In this document: one piece after another, positions 9,252 through 17,036 of the stretch | Numbering within the stretch: position 1 is the stretch's first letter | Layout of the letters: the number at the start of each line of letters is the position of its first letter | From: an uncultured Cellulophaga sp. | Lineage (GTDB): Bacteria; Bacteroidota; Bacteroidia; Flavobacteriales; Flavobacteriaceae | Direction of reading: 5' to 3' | Assembly: GCA_947492955.1 (NCBI GenBank) | Contig: CANLOV010000015.1 | Location: forward strand, 1-62,201 | DNA: 62,201 nucleotides | Made by a program: the position numbers and the translations under genes | Notes under the pieces: generated by a model | Seen by the model: the letters and a program-made list of their open reading frames with translations, nothing else | The model's database searches: none | What the model was told of the DNA's origin: nothing

Positions 9252-10046
9252 TTATAAATGTTCTTTTATAAATGCAGCAACACCATGTTCTGTATTATTT
9301 AATGTAATTTTATTGGCAATAGCTTTTACTTCTTCTCTAGCATTACCTACAGCAACACCACAGCCTACATGTTGCAACATTTCTATGTCATTATAATTAT
9401 CGCCAAAAGCAATAACATCTTGGATATTTTCTTTTTGTAACAATAGTTGTATGGCAGAAAGCTTAGAAACTGTTTTAGGAGCAACTTCAATTAAGGTATC
9501 ATTAGAACGGTATAAATGAATATAATGGCCTAATTTTTCTTTTAGTATAGGGAATATGGTATCTGCAGATTGTTTTGTGCACATCATCATTATTTTATGT
9601 GCTCCTATGTTTCTACTTTCCCAATCTTTTAAAGTAGTTTTAGTATTTCTAAATACTGGTGTAGCATGTGTATATTTTATTTCTTTTTCTACACGTTCAG
9701 AAGTTTCTTCCACATACCATTCATCATTATAATAAAGCCCTAATTTAATATGGTGTTGCTCTGCTAATTCATAAATATCTAATAATATACTTGTAGGGAT
9801 ATAGGTAGAACTAATTTGTTTAGTGCCATTTAAAACTAAAGCACCATTATAACATATAATGGGTTGGTTTTCTATGCCTAATCTTTTTTGCAAATAGGTC
9901 ATAGATTTTGGCATTCTTGCAGAAACTAAAATAACATCAATCTTATTTTTTATTCTAGAAATTTCAGAAATTGTAAAATCAGAAACATCATTTTTAGTAG
10001 ATAGTAAGGTCCCGTCTAAATCGGAACATAGGGTTTTATAATTCAT
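9252..10046 (-). CDS. Cof-type HAD-IIB family phosphatase
   Basis: A 264-residue haloacid-dehalogenase-fold hydrolase. Motif I is LCSDLDGTLLS near residues 6-16 (nucleophile and acid/base Asp), motif II is the Ser in ILVSARMPKS, motif III is a Lys in the KLSAIQLLLQK segment, and motif IV is FGDNYNDIEML, followed by the C-terminal GVAVGNAREEVKAIA typical of Cof-like enzymes. The large C2-type cap lies between motifs II and III. Likely substrates are sugar phosphates or other small phosphometabolites. A second Cof-type paralogue lies at 56664-57467. Confidence 0.93.
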   Translation of the reverse strand: MNYKTLCSDLDGTLLSTKNDVSDFTISEISRIKNKIDVILVSARMPKSMTYLQKRLGIENQPIICYNGALVLNGTKQISSTYIPTSILLDIYELAEQHHIKLGLYYNDEWYVEETSERVEKEIKYTHATPVFRNTKTTLKDWESRNIGAHKIMMMCTKQSADTIFPILKEKLGHYIHLYRSNDTLIEVAPKTVSKLSAIQLLLQKENIQDVIAFGDNYNDIEMLQHVGCGVAVGNAREEVKAIANKITLNNTEHGVAAFIKEHL

Positions 10047-10175
10047 TTTTAACAGTAAAAGTTAAGCGTAACAAAACTAAGTGTTTGTAGTAGTTTAAAA
10101 AAGTATCCTTTTGTGATACCTATTTTATTTATAAATTAAGCGGAAACCTTAACAGTGACTTAATTTACAAACCTT

Positions 10176-10183
10176 TATTTTTG
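10176..10183 (+). promoter_or_regulatory. -7 promoter box TATTTTTG
   Basis: An exact TAnnTTTG match 15 nt upstream of the ATG at 10199. An in-frame TTG at 10181 lies inside the box, so it is not a credible start. Confidence 0.55.
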
Positions 10184-10198
10184 ATTAAAATTTGTAAA

Positions 10199-10972
10199 AT
10201 GAAAAGAATAGTAATATTAATTTTACTGGTAAGTAATATATGTTTTGGAAACGATATGTTTTGGTCCAAAACAGGACATAGAGTTATTGGCGAAGTTGCC
10301 CAAGAATATTTAACAAGAAAAGCAGAAAAGGCAATTTTAAAATTATTAGATGGGGAAGGTTTGGCTTTGGTATCTAATTTTGCAGACGAAATTAAGGCGG
10401 ATAGAAGTTTTTCTAAATTTAATGCTTGGCATTATGTAAATTTTCCTGCTGATAAAAAATATACCGATGTTGCGCCTAGTAAACATGGTGATTTAATAAA
10501 GGGGATAGAAAAATGTATTGTTATAATAAAAGATAAAAACAGCACATTAAAGGATAAGTCTTTTTATTTAAAAATGCTGGTGCATTTAGTAGGAGATTTA
10601 CACCAGCCTTTACACGCAGGACGAAAAGAAGATAAAGGAGGTAACGATATACAAGTAAGATGGTTTGGAGAAGGTACTAATTTGCATAGGGTATGGGATT
10701 CTAACCTCATAAATTCTTTTGGAATGAGTTATACAGAGTTTGCTACTACTTTTCCTAAATTATCTAAAAAAGAAGTAAAGAAAATACAAGAAGGGTCTAT
10801 TTATACTTGGGTAGAAGAATCGCAAGATTTAGCAAATGAAATATATGAATCTGTTGAAGTAGGAGAAAAATTAGGGTACCAATATACTTATAAATATACA
10901 GGGACTTTACGAGCGCAATTACAAAAAGGAGGTTTGCGCTTGGCAAAAATATTAAATGATATTTTTAAATAA
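10199..10972 (+). CDS. Secreted S1/P1-type nuclease
   Basis: A 257-residue zinc-dependent nuclease. A signal peptide (MKRIVILILL ... CFG) leads to FWSKTGHRVIGEVA, where the Trp and His are the first zinc ligands of the family. FADEI, AWHYVNFP, LVHLVGDLHQPLHAG and NLHRVWDSNLI supply the remaining Asp and His ligands of the trinuclear zinc site. Such enzymes cut single-stranded DNA and RNA, here probably in the periplasm or outside the cell for phosphate or nucleoside scavenging. The start was set at 10199 because the upstream TTG falls in the promoter. Confidence 0.93.
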   Translation: MKRIVILILLVSNICFGNDMFWSKTGHRVIGEVAQEYLTRKAEKAILKLLDGEGLALVSNFADEIKADRSFSKFNAWHYVNFPADKKYTDVAPSKHGDLIKGIEKCIVIIKDKNSTLKDKSFYLKMLVHLVGDLHQPLHAGRKEDKGGNDIQVRWFGEGTNLHRVWDSNLINSFGMSYTEFATTFPKLSKKEVKKIQEGSIYTWVEESQDLANEIYESVEVGEKLGYQYTYKYTGTLRAQLQKGGLRLAKILNDIFK

Positions 10973-11001
10973 GGTTTTATAAAAGAACAGTATAATAGCA
11001 G

Positions 11002-11613
11002 GTGGATTTATTTAATAATAGTTCTGATTATAATTTGTTGCCTTATGATGGTACTGTAAACTATTACGGAATAGTTTTGAATAAGAGTAAAGCCAGCCTT
11101 TTTTATGAAAGTTTATTAAATACAATAGCCTGGGAAAATGATGTGTCCATTATTTTTGGAAAACGAATAGAAACAAAAAGGAAAGTAGCTTGGTATGCAG
11201 ATAAGCCTTTTGAGTATACGTATTCTAACAACACAAAACAAGCATTAGCATGGACTCCAGAGTTGCTAAAGCTTAAAGAATTGGTAGAACAGAAAACAGG
11301 AGAGCAATTTAATTCTTGTTTACTTAATTTATACTATGATGGTAGCGAGGGTATGGCTTGGCATAGCGATGGTGAAAAAGATTTAAAAAAAGACGGGGCT
11401 ATTGCATCTTTAAGTTTTGGGGCAGAAAGAAAATTTGCCTTTAAACATAAAGAGTTAAAAACAACAATAGCATTGGTGCTAGAAAGCGGTAGTTTATTAG
11501 TAATGAAAGATAAAACGCAAACCAATTGGTTACACAGGTTACCACCAACAAAGAAAGTACATAGGCCCAGAATTAATCTTACATTTAGAACAATAGTAGA
11601 AAAACAAGGTTAA
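11002..11613 (+). CDS. AlkB-like 2-oxoglutarate/Fe(II)-dependent dioxygenase
   Basis: A 203-residue dioxygenase with a GTG start. The Fe(II) ligands are in the HSDGEKDL segment (His-x-Asp near residue 130) plus a His near WLHRLPP, and the 2-oxoglutarate-binding Arg residues are in RPRINLTFR at the C-terminus. Together with NxYxDGxxxMAWHSD and ASLSFGAERKFAF this is the AlkB/ALKBH2-3 type that removes alkyl groups from DNA or RNA bases by oxidation. Length is typical of the short bacterial group. Its stop codon ends exactly where the convergent AraC gene's stop begins, with no spacer. Confidence 0.93.
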   Translation: MDLFNNSSDYNLLPYDGTVNYYGIVLNKSKASLFYESLLNTIAWENDVSIIFGKRIETKRKVAWYADKPFEYTYSNNTKQALAWTPELLKLKELVEQKTGEQFNSCLLNLYYDGSEGMAWHSDGEKDLKKDGAIASLSFGAERKFAFKHKELKTTIALVLESGSLLVMKDKTQTNWLHRLPPTKKVHRPRINLTFRTIVEKQG

Positions 11614-12483
11614 TTATTGCAATACTGTTTTTAATTCATTTCTATATTCCGAAGGACTTTTCCCTGTAAATGTTTTAAACGATTTATTAAAATGAGAAAA
11701 GTTGTTAAAACCACTTTCAAAACAAACTTCCGTAATACTCATAGGTTGTTCTGCTAATAGTTTAGAAGCATGTACTAACCTATATTCATTTACAAACTTG
11801 GTAAATGTTTTATTGGTTATTTTTTTAAAATATCGGCAAAAAGAAGGAACCGTCATACTAACCAAATCTGCAATCTCCTCTAAACTAATTTCTTCTTTAA
11901 AATTGGTTTTAACATGGTTAAAAACAATGTTAATACGGTCATTATCTTTAATTTCTGTCTCCATAGAGAAACCTTCCGCATTTAAAATTTTAAATTCTTT
12001 AGAATTTCCTAATTCATTTAAGATATTTAAAATAGAAAGTAATCTCTGAAAATCTGTTTGGTATTCTAATACTTCTATTTTTTCTCCTATTTTAATTTTA
12101 GTATTACCATAAAAAGCAATACCACCTTTACATATTTCAAATAAATTTTGAATTTTTTTCATCTCAGGGATGTTAAAAAATTCATTCCCAAGAAAGTCTT
12201 GTTTCATTTGTACAACAGTTTCACTTTTATTGCCTGTAAGCTTATCGGTAAAACCACAATGAGGTAAGTTACTACCTATAAGTATTAAATCTCCGCCAGT
12301 GTAATAAGATATATGGCTGCCAATTTGCCTTTTACCATTACCACCATTTACATAAACTAATTCTAATTCTGGATGAAAATGCCATGCATTGTTTTTGTTT
12401 CCTATACTTTCATCAAATTTTTGATATGTAAAAGAATGTCCAAAATCGGGTTCTATAACTTCAAAAGCTGGTTTTTGTATCAT
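11614..12483 (-). CDS. AraC family regulator with N-terminal cupin domain
   Basis: A 289-residue transcription factor. Residues ~25-100 form a cupin-like sensor region (AWHFHPELELVYV, GDLILIGSNLPH) and residues ~185-285 carry the two helix-turn-helix motifs of the AraC/XylS family, with the signature EVCFESGFNNFSHFNKSFK and TGKSPSEYR. Cupin-AraC proteins of this type often control carbohydrate uptake genes. No such operon is adjacent: the neighbours are alkB (convergent, no gap) and two small secreted proteins, so the target is unclear. Confidence 0.92.
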   Translation of the reverse strand: MIQKPAFEVIEPDFGHSFTYQKFDESIGNKNNAWHFHPELELVYVNGGNGKRQIGSHISYYTGGDLILIGSNLPHCGFTDKLTGNKSETVVQMKQDFLGNEFFNIPEMKKIQNLFEICKGGIAFYGNTKIKIGEKIEVLEYQTDFQRLLSILNILNELGNSKEFKILNAEGFSMETEIKDNDRINIVFNHVKTNFKEEISLEEIADLVSMTVPSFCRYFKKITNKTFTKFVNEYRLVHASKLLAEQPMSITEVCFESGFNNFSHFNKSFKTFTGKSPSEYRNELKTVLQ

Positions 12484-12590
12484 AGTAGCAATTGTATAAA
12501 TATGTATTGTTTTATTCCTACAAATATCTTTAAAATTAGTTTAACTATATGTTAAATTAACATTAATTAGTTATGTGAATGTTTATATGG

Positions 12591-12660
12591 TTAAAATAGC
12601 ATATAAATAAGAAAAATGTGTTGTAGTCCTAATTATATTTGTGATGTATGTTTGTAGTGT
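12591..12660 (+). promoter_or_regulatory. Upstream region shared by two paralogous genes, copy 1
   Basis: A block with TTAAAATAGCATATAAATAA, a TGTAGT at 12622-12627, a -7 box TATGTTTG at 12647-12654 and then TAGTGTA. Very similar blocks in the same order and spacing precede the gene at 13759. A TTG at 12621-12623 could be the -33 element. Confidence 0.65.
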
Positions 12661-12686
12661 AGATTAATAATTTAAATCTAAGCGTT

Positions 12687-13274
12687 ATGAAAACAATTTT
12701 TAAACTTTCGGCAATGGTTGCCTTTATGCTTTCTACAGTAGTAAGCATGGCAAATGAGACAAAATCTTCTTTAATAGCATCTTTTGATGCAAAAAGTATG
12801 ATTTTTCAATTGGATGGACTATCTAATGAGACGAGTATTACCTTTATGGATACAGAGAAAGTAGTATTGTATTCGGAGAGTGTGTATAATAAAAGGAAGT
12901 ACAAAAAGAAGTTTGATTTAAGAAACTTAAAAGAAGGAACATATTCTTTAAGTATGGAAAATAATTTAAAGGTTATTAAATATCAACTTAGTGTAGAAGA
13001 CAAGGATGTAAAAATTATTTCTAAAGAAGAAACATACAAACCTATCTTTAAAAGAACAGGAGATATTGTTTATATTAATTTTTTAAATCTAGATTCTAAA
13101 CTAGTATATATTAAAGTATACGATAGTGAGAATAGAATATTATTTAAAGAAGCAATTAAAGATAATTCTGTAGTAGAGAAAGCTATTAATTTTGAATCTG
13201 CTTTTGAAGATAATTATACTGTTGTGGTAGAAAAAGAAGATAAGAGCTATCACGAAACAGTTTTAATAAATTAA
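12687..13274 (+). CDS. Secreted protein of unknown function, paralogue A
   Basis: A 195-residue protein with a signal peptide cleaved near VVSMA|NETKSS. The mature part looks like two beta-sandwich units: the motif FDLRNLKEGTYSLSMEN followed by KYQLSVED resembles the Ig-like or T9SS-like beta domains used for surface anchoring. It is a clear paralogue of the gene at 13759 (signal peptide, FDxxNLKxGxYxL, KPxF and ExxYTVVVE match). No catalytic motif is visible. It has its own promoter and terminator. I do not recognise a function; a periplasmic or surface binding protein is possible. Confidence 0.75.
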   Translation: MKTIFKLSAMVAFMLSTVVSMANETKSSLIASFDAKSMIFQLDGLSNETSITFMDTEKVVLYSESVYNKRKYKKKFDLRNLKEGTYSLSMENNLKVIKYQLSVEDKDVKIISKEETYKPIFKRTGDIVYINFLNLDSKLVYIKVYDSENRILFKEAIKDNSVVEKAINFESAFEDNYTVVVEKEDKSYHETVLIN

Positions 13275-13297
13275 TATAATAATTTTTATAATATATT

Positions 13298-13320
13298 AAA
13301 GGAGGCTTTTAGCCTCCTTT
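13298..13320 (+). terminator. Rho-independent terminator
   Basis: A 9-bp stem (AAAGGAGGC / GCCTCCTTT) with a 5-nt loop and a following T-run, placed 24 bp after the stop of the secreted paralogue A. Confidence 0.9.
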
Positions 13321-13639
13321 TTTATTCTCTATTGGGTAAATATCCCGAGGCTTGCCTCGTTAGTAAATATTTAAAGTTTGAAAACGTGTTCCTCTAAAAT
13401 GCTTCTTAGGCTTGCCCCGGAGAAATTTACTATCACCTTACTAGATAGTAATACTAAAGTATTAAATATATTTTTTAAAAATTCTCTGTAGTATGTCTAT
13501 AGCGAATTTTATTTTTTTAAGACTTTATATATGCTATGAGCGTATTTATCACATAATTTTTAGAGTAATTAAAGTAGGCTGTTTAATAAAGAAGTTTTAT
13601 TAAATATATTGAAAATACACTGTGTTAACCTTAAATTAA
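13321..13639. other. Gene-free stretch with two copies of a GAGGCTTGCC element
   Basis: Between the two paralogous genes I see no coding frame. The stretch contains CCCGAGGCTTGCCTCG at 13344-13359, with the perfect 6-bp inverted repeat CGAGGC/GCCTCG, and a diverged copy TTAGGCTTGCCCCGG at 13407-13421. The second is followed by AATTTACT where the first has AGTAAAT. The rest is A+T-rich. These look like small dispersed palindromic repeats. Confidence 0.5.
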
Positions 13640-13735
13640 CACAAGTATTGGTATAGGGGTAAAATAGCACATAAATAGGAAAAAAGAGATGTAGTAGAGA
13701 CTTTAGCATCTATATAAATTTGTAGTGTAAAAGAT
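13640..13735 (+). promoter_or_regulatory. Upstream region shared by two paralogous genes, copy 2
   Basis: Contains GGTAAAATAGCACATAAATA, TGTAGT at 13690-13695, a -7 box TAAATTTG at 13715-13722 and TAGTGTA directly after it. The order matches the region before 12687, and the distance of 25 nt from TGTAGT to the -7 box is identical. Confidence 0.65.
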
Positions 13736-13758
13736 TTATAAATTAAAATCTATTTATT

Positions 13759-14346
13759 ATGAAAGCAATTTTAAAATTAACAGCAATTTTTGCCTTTATG
13801 TTCACTACAGTAGTAAGCATGGCAAGCGAAACAAAGTCTTCTTTATTAGAAACACCTAATTCTAAAAATTTAGTTTTTAGGTTAAATAACATTTCTACAA
13901 AGACTATTGTGCAACTTTTAGACTCAGATTCAAATATTATTTATTCTGAAAAATTGTCTGGAAAATCTGATTACGCCAAGAATTTTGATTTTAAGAATTT
14001 AAAATCTGGAGTCTATTTTTTAGAAGCAGAAAGCGATAGTAAAATTACAAAGTATGTTATACGTATAGATAATAATGATGTACATGTTGTAGATACTAAA
14101 GAAATCAATAAACCTTTATTTAACAAGAAAGATAATGCGTTACATGTTACTCTATTAAATAAGAGTTTAAAAGATGTAGACATACTTGTATACAATAGTG
14201 ATAATGAGTTGGTTTATAAAGAGACATCAACAGGATTTAATGTGCAAAAAGTATTTAATTTTTCAAATGCATATGAAACAAGCTATACTGTAGTGGTAGA
14301 AGATAGCAATAACACTTATTACAACGAGGTTGTTATTGAAAATTAA
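13759..14346 (+). CDS. Secreted protein of unknown function, paralogue B
   Basis: A 195-residue protein with signal peptide (MKAILKLTAI ... VVSMA|SETKSS), equal in length to paralogue A. The same layout is seen: a FDFKNLKSGVYFLEAE motif around 80-95, KPLF near 115 and a C-terminal YTVVVEDSNNTYYNEV strand pair. The signal peptides are more alike than the mature parts, which have diverged widely. The pair with duplicated upstream regions points to a gene duplication whose copies share regulation. No function can be assigned. Confidence 0.75.
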   Translation: MKAILKLTAIFAFMFTTVVSMASETKSSLLETPNSKNLVFRLNNISTKTIVQLLDSDSNIIYSEKLSGKSDYAKNFDFKNLKSGVYFLEAESDSKITKYVIRIDNNDVHVVDTKEINKPLFNKKDNALHVTLLNKSLKDVDILVYNSDNELVYKETSTGFNVQKVFNFSNAYETSYTVVVEDSNNTYYNEVVIEN

Positions 14347-14367
14347 GTTGGTTTAGTTAATTTAGTT

Positions 14368-14398
14368 AAAAAAGGAGACTGTGGTGGTCTCCTTTTTT
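14368..14398 (+). terminator. Rho-independent terminator
   Basis: A 12-bp stem (AAAAAAGGAGAC / GTCTCCTTTTTT) with a 7-nt loop, between the stop of paralogue B and the convergent MOSC gene. Its A- and T-runs on both flanks allow use in both directions. Confidence 0.9.
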
Positions 14399-14401
14399 TA
14401 T

Positions 14402-15034
14402 TTATAAATATTTTTTTAATTGTTTCCTTTTATATTCTGGTAGAGAATCATTAGCTATAGCTAGTTTAAGAATGTTTTTATCTTTCTCCTTGGCATAAAG
14501 TAATGTGTAAAATTGCTGTATGGTTAATTCATTTTTTGATTGTTCTACAAGTGTAAAAGAGTCATTAATGCTTACATTGCCTTCTTTTATAACTCTAACA
14601 TATGTACCAGGATGCTCGTGTGCTATAAATTGTTTTAGTATAGCTTGGTTTTTAAAACGAATACCTAATTTGTAGCATGGCTCTCTAGGTTGTGATATTT
14701 GTACTAGAGCATTTCCAACCTTATAAATATTACCAATTCTTATTTTAGTTTCATTTAAACCCTCAATGGTAAGATTTTCTCCAAACATACCCCAGTCCCA
14801 ATCCAAATTAGAATATAATGATTTCCAATAGGCATAATTATTTGCAGAAAATAAGTAGCAAGCTTTATATATACCACCATGGTGTTTTCTGTCTATAACA
14901 GTATCCTTTAAAACATCTGTTTTTCCTAAAAAAAGAGCTTCTTTGGTTGGGTACTTATATATTCCAGTTTTTTCTTCTTTATTATTCCAAATAATAGTGG
15001 TTTTTGCTCCTATGTTAGTTGAGATTATTTTCAT
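14402..15034 (-). CDS. MOSC domain protein (YiiM-like)
   Basis: A 210-residue protein with a MOSC domain over residues ~40-160: KHHGGIYKACYLFSANNYAYW, FGENLTIEGL and SQPREPCYKLGIRF, where the Cys is the conserved presumed sulfur carrier, followed by HEHPGTYVRVI. The helical C-terminal tail (~170-210) matches the 3-alpha extension of YiiM-type proteins. In E. coli, YiiM and relatives act in molybdenum-cofactor-dependent reduction of N-hydroxylated compounds. There is no Moco gene next to it. Confidence 0.9.
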   Translation of the reverse strand: MKIISTNIGAKTTIIWNNKEEKTGIYKYPTKEALFLGKTDVLKDTVIDRKHHGGIYKACYLFSANNYAYWKSLYSNLDWDWGMFGENLTIEGLNETKIRIGNIYKVGNALVQISQPREPCYKLGIRFKNQAILKQFIAHEHPGTYVRVIKEGNVSINDSFTLVEQSKNELTIQQFYTLLYAKEKDKNILKLAIANDSLPEYKRKQLKKYL

Positions 15035-15100
15035 ATCATAAAAATAAAAAAATAGATAATATAGAAGTGGTTATAGTTAATGAGTTTAATGTAAAAAAAT

Positions 15101-15139
15101 AAGGGAAGGAAGTTGTCTTGGGGAACTGTTCCTTCCCTT
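15101..15139 (-). terminator. Rho-independent terminator
   Basis: An 11-bp stem (AAGGGAAGGAA / TTCCTTCCCTT) with a 17-nt loop. On the minus strand it is followed by a T-run, so it ends transcription of the gene at 15195-15569. Confidence 0.75.
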
Positions 15140-15194
15140 TTACTAAGCTAAGCATAGTAGTAGGTTTGTAATTCTTAATATGTATGTTACATTT

Positions 15195-15569
15195 TTATTT
15201 TAGCTCAACGACATACATATGCAATGTTTTATTACCAATATTTTCAATGTCATAAATCATATTCTCATTTTTAGATTCTATAGAATAAGATTTTCCTTTA
15301 TTAAGGTTAATAAGCCTTATAGCTGCATTAGAACATCTTGTTATAGCAAGGATATTTATTAATGCAACAAAATAATAATTTGTATTAATCCTTTTAAATG
15401 GAAGTCGTTCTTGAGGTTCTAATTTAAGTTCCCATACATTTGCTAAATCATTTTCAAATATTAATTCATCTTCTAAAAAATTGCTTACTAAGTTTTTTTT
15501 TAATTCTTCTAGTTTAGATATTTCCCAATGGTTGTAATCTCCAATGCGATTTAATTCTACGCATTTCAT
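15195..15569 (-). CDS. Small cupin-like protein
   Basis: A 124-residue cytoplasmic protein without signal peptide. The segment VWELKLEPQERLPFKRINTNYYFVAL and the later strand pattern (KGKSYSIES, YDIENIGNKTLHMYVVELK) resemble a small single-domain cupin barrel, as seen in proteins with HxxPFHxH-type sites. The usual metal-binding His residues are mostly replaced, so enzymatic activity is doubtful. It lies alone between the MOSC gene and the membrane-AraC pair. Assignment to cupins is by pattern only. Confidence 0.6.
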   Translation of the reverse strand: MKCVELNRIGDYNHWEISKLEELKKNLVSNFLEDELIFENDLANVWELKLEPQERLPFKRINTNYYFVALINILAITRCSNAAIRLINLNKGKSYSIESKNENMIYDIENIGNKTLHMYVVELK

Positions 15570-15650
15570 AATTTTAGTTACTTTAATTTCTGGTGCAAAG
15601 TTTTATAAAATCTAGGATTTAAAAGGAGAAAAAGGCTACAAAAACGTGTG

Positions 15651-15785
15651 GATTTCAGACTTTAGAACTTGTTTTCTAAATTCAAGAATCAGAAGTGATT
15701 TTGATAAGGTTTTGATTAGTTTTTTATGCGTAATTCAGGAATTAGAACTGATCATGTTGTAGTTTTAATTTCAGAGATTAAAACT
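15651..15785. repeat. Four imperfect copies of an AATTCAGxxATTAGAACT motif
   Basis: About 19-20 bp copies start at 15651 (GATTTCAGACTTTAGAACTT), 15679 (AATTCAAGAATCAGAAGTGA), 15732 (AATTCAGGAATTAGAACTGA) and 15767 (AATTTCAGAGATTAAAACT). They lie in the 271-bp gap between the 3' end of one AraC gene and the start of the cupin-like gene. They could be binding sites of a regulator acting on the cupin-like gene. Confidence 0.45.
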
Positions 15786-15840
15786 TTTTCAGTCTAATAT
15801 TTTAGTTATGATAATGCTTTTTGCGAAAATTGATAAAATT

Positions 15841-16959
15841 CTAATAAGCTATTTCGCTTTTGTACTTAGAAGGAGTAGTACCTGTTATTTTTTTAAAAGC
15901 AGAGTAAAAAGCACTTTTACTATGGAAACCAACTTCGTTGCCAATACCTTCAATACTTAAGTTTTCTGTCTCTTCGTCTTTAAGTAGCATTTCTGCTCTT
16001 TTTATTCTAAACTTATTTACATAAGTATTAAAGTTTTCGTTTTTCTCTTTGTTAATTGCTGTAGAGATTTTACGCGGATGAATTTTTAGAGCCTTAGCTA
16101 AATCGAAAACACTAAGCTCTTTATGTAAATAACTTAATGAGGTCATCATATAATTATCTATTTCTTTTATAACATTTTTATACTTATTACTATTTAATTC
16201 GTTTTCAAAACTATTATTTTCTGTCATCGAAAACATTTCTTTCTTTGTAATTAAAGATAATGTATGGCGTTGTTTTATACCATAATAAGAAAGCCAATAG
16301 ATTGTTGTTAAATCAAAAAGTATAAAAAATATTCTAGCATATAAATTTTCTTGTATTAAGTAATATTGTAACATATAAAGTATAGATCCTACAATATTAA
16401 AAATAAGAAAAGCCCTAGCCCATTTTAGTTCTTTGTTTTCTATTAAAGAAAAAAAGTTATTTATTTCTATTTCATGTTTAGATAATAATTTTAGATTCCA
16501 TAAAACAATTATCCACCCATAGCATACACCTACAATGTTAAACACATTAAGCCAAACAAATTGTATAATGTAAATTTTTGTCTCGTACGGAAGTAAATAA
16601 ATAAACAATTGAGCTACATAAAAAAATATGCCAGGGAAGAGAACCCAATAGACGGTTTTCTTATTAGAAAATACAGACATTTGTTGTGTGTATACAAAAA
16701 ATAGAGGAGTTAAAATCCAATTTGCATTAAAAGGTAGTAATAATAAATTGGGATAATCTTTAAATAAATCTAGTTCGTTTAATATTACAGGAACTCTTTG
16801 TAAAGAATATAATAATAAGAATAAGCCTAGAAATACAATACATTTATATTTATTTCTGCTAATTATAATTAAAACAATACCCAACAGCGTACCTTGCATA
16901 AAGCCAACCGTGTCTAATGTTGCAAAAATATTAAAAGGTATATCAGCGTTTAAAATCAT
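15841..16959 (-). CDS. Membrane-anchored AraC family regulator, paralogue 1
   Basis: A 372-residue protein. Residues ~1-235 hold about seven hydrophobic helices; residues ~260-370 form an AraC-type DNA-binding domain (SVFDLAKALKIHPRKISTAIN, then EGIGNEVGFHSKSAFYSAFK and TGTTPSKYK). The layout, a multi-helix membrane sensor joined to an AraC domain, is common in Bacteroidota. It probably senses an external or membrane signal and controls genes directly. Very similar in layout to the next gene. Both read leftward with a 77-bp gap, so they may be co-transcribed. Confidence 0.9.
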   Translation of the reverse strand: MILNADIPFNIFATLDTVGFMQGTLLGIVLIIISRNKYKCIVFLGLFLLLYSLQRVPVILNELDLFKDYPNLLLLPFNANWILTPLFFVYTQQMSVFSNKKTVYWVLFPGIFFYVAQLFIYLLPYETKIYIIQFVWLNVFNIVGVCYGWIIVLWNLKLLSKHEIEINNFFSLIENKELKWARAFLIFNIVGSILYMLQYYLIQENLYARIFFILFDLTTIYWLSYYGIKQRHTLSLITKKEMFSMTENNSFENELNSNKYKNVIKEIDNYMMTSLSYLHKELSVFDLAKALKIHPRKISTAINKEKNENFNTYVNKFRIKRAEMLLKDEETENLSIEGIGNEVGFHSKSAFYSAFKKITGTTPSKYKSEIAY

Positions 16960-17036
16960 TATTTGTTACTTAACAATAAGTATAATAAGTTCTAAAATTT
17001 ATAGCTTTTTTCTTAATTATAAAAATAATTTCTTAC

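Noticed and set aside
10181-10198. TTG start for the S1/P1 nuclease
   Set aside because: It overlaps the TATTTTTG promoter box, and the signal peptide fits the ATG at 10199.
15651-15785. CRISPR-like array in the AraC/cupin gap
   Set aside because: Copies are short, imperfect and unevenly spaced (28, 53 and 35 bp), with no spacer regularity and no cas genes.
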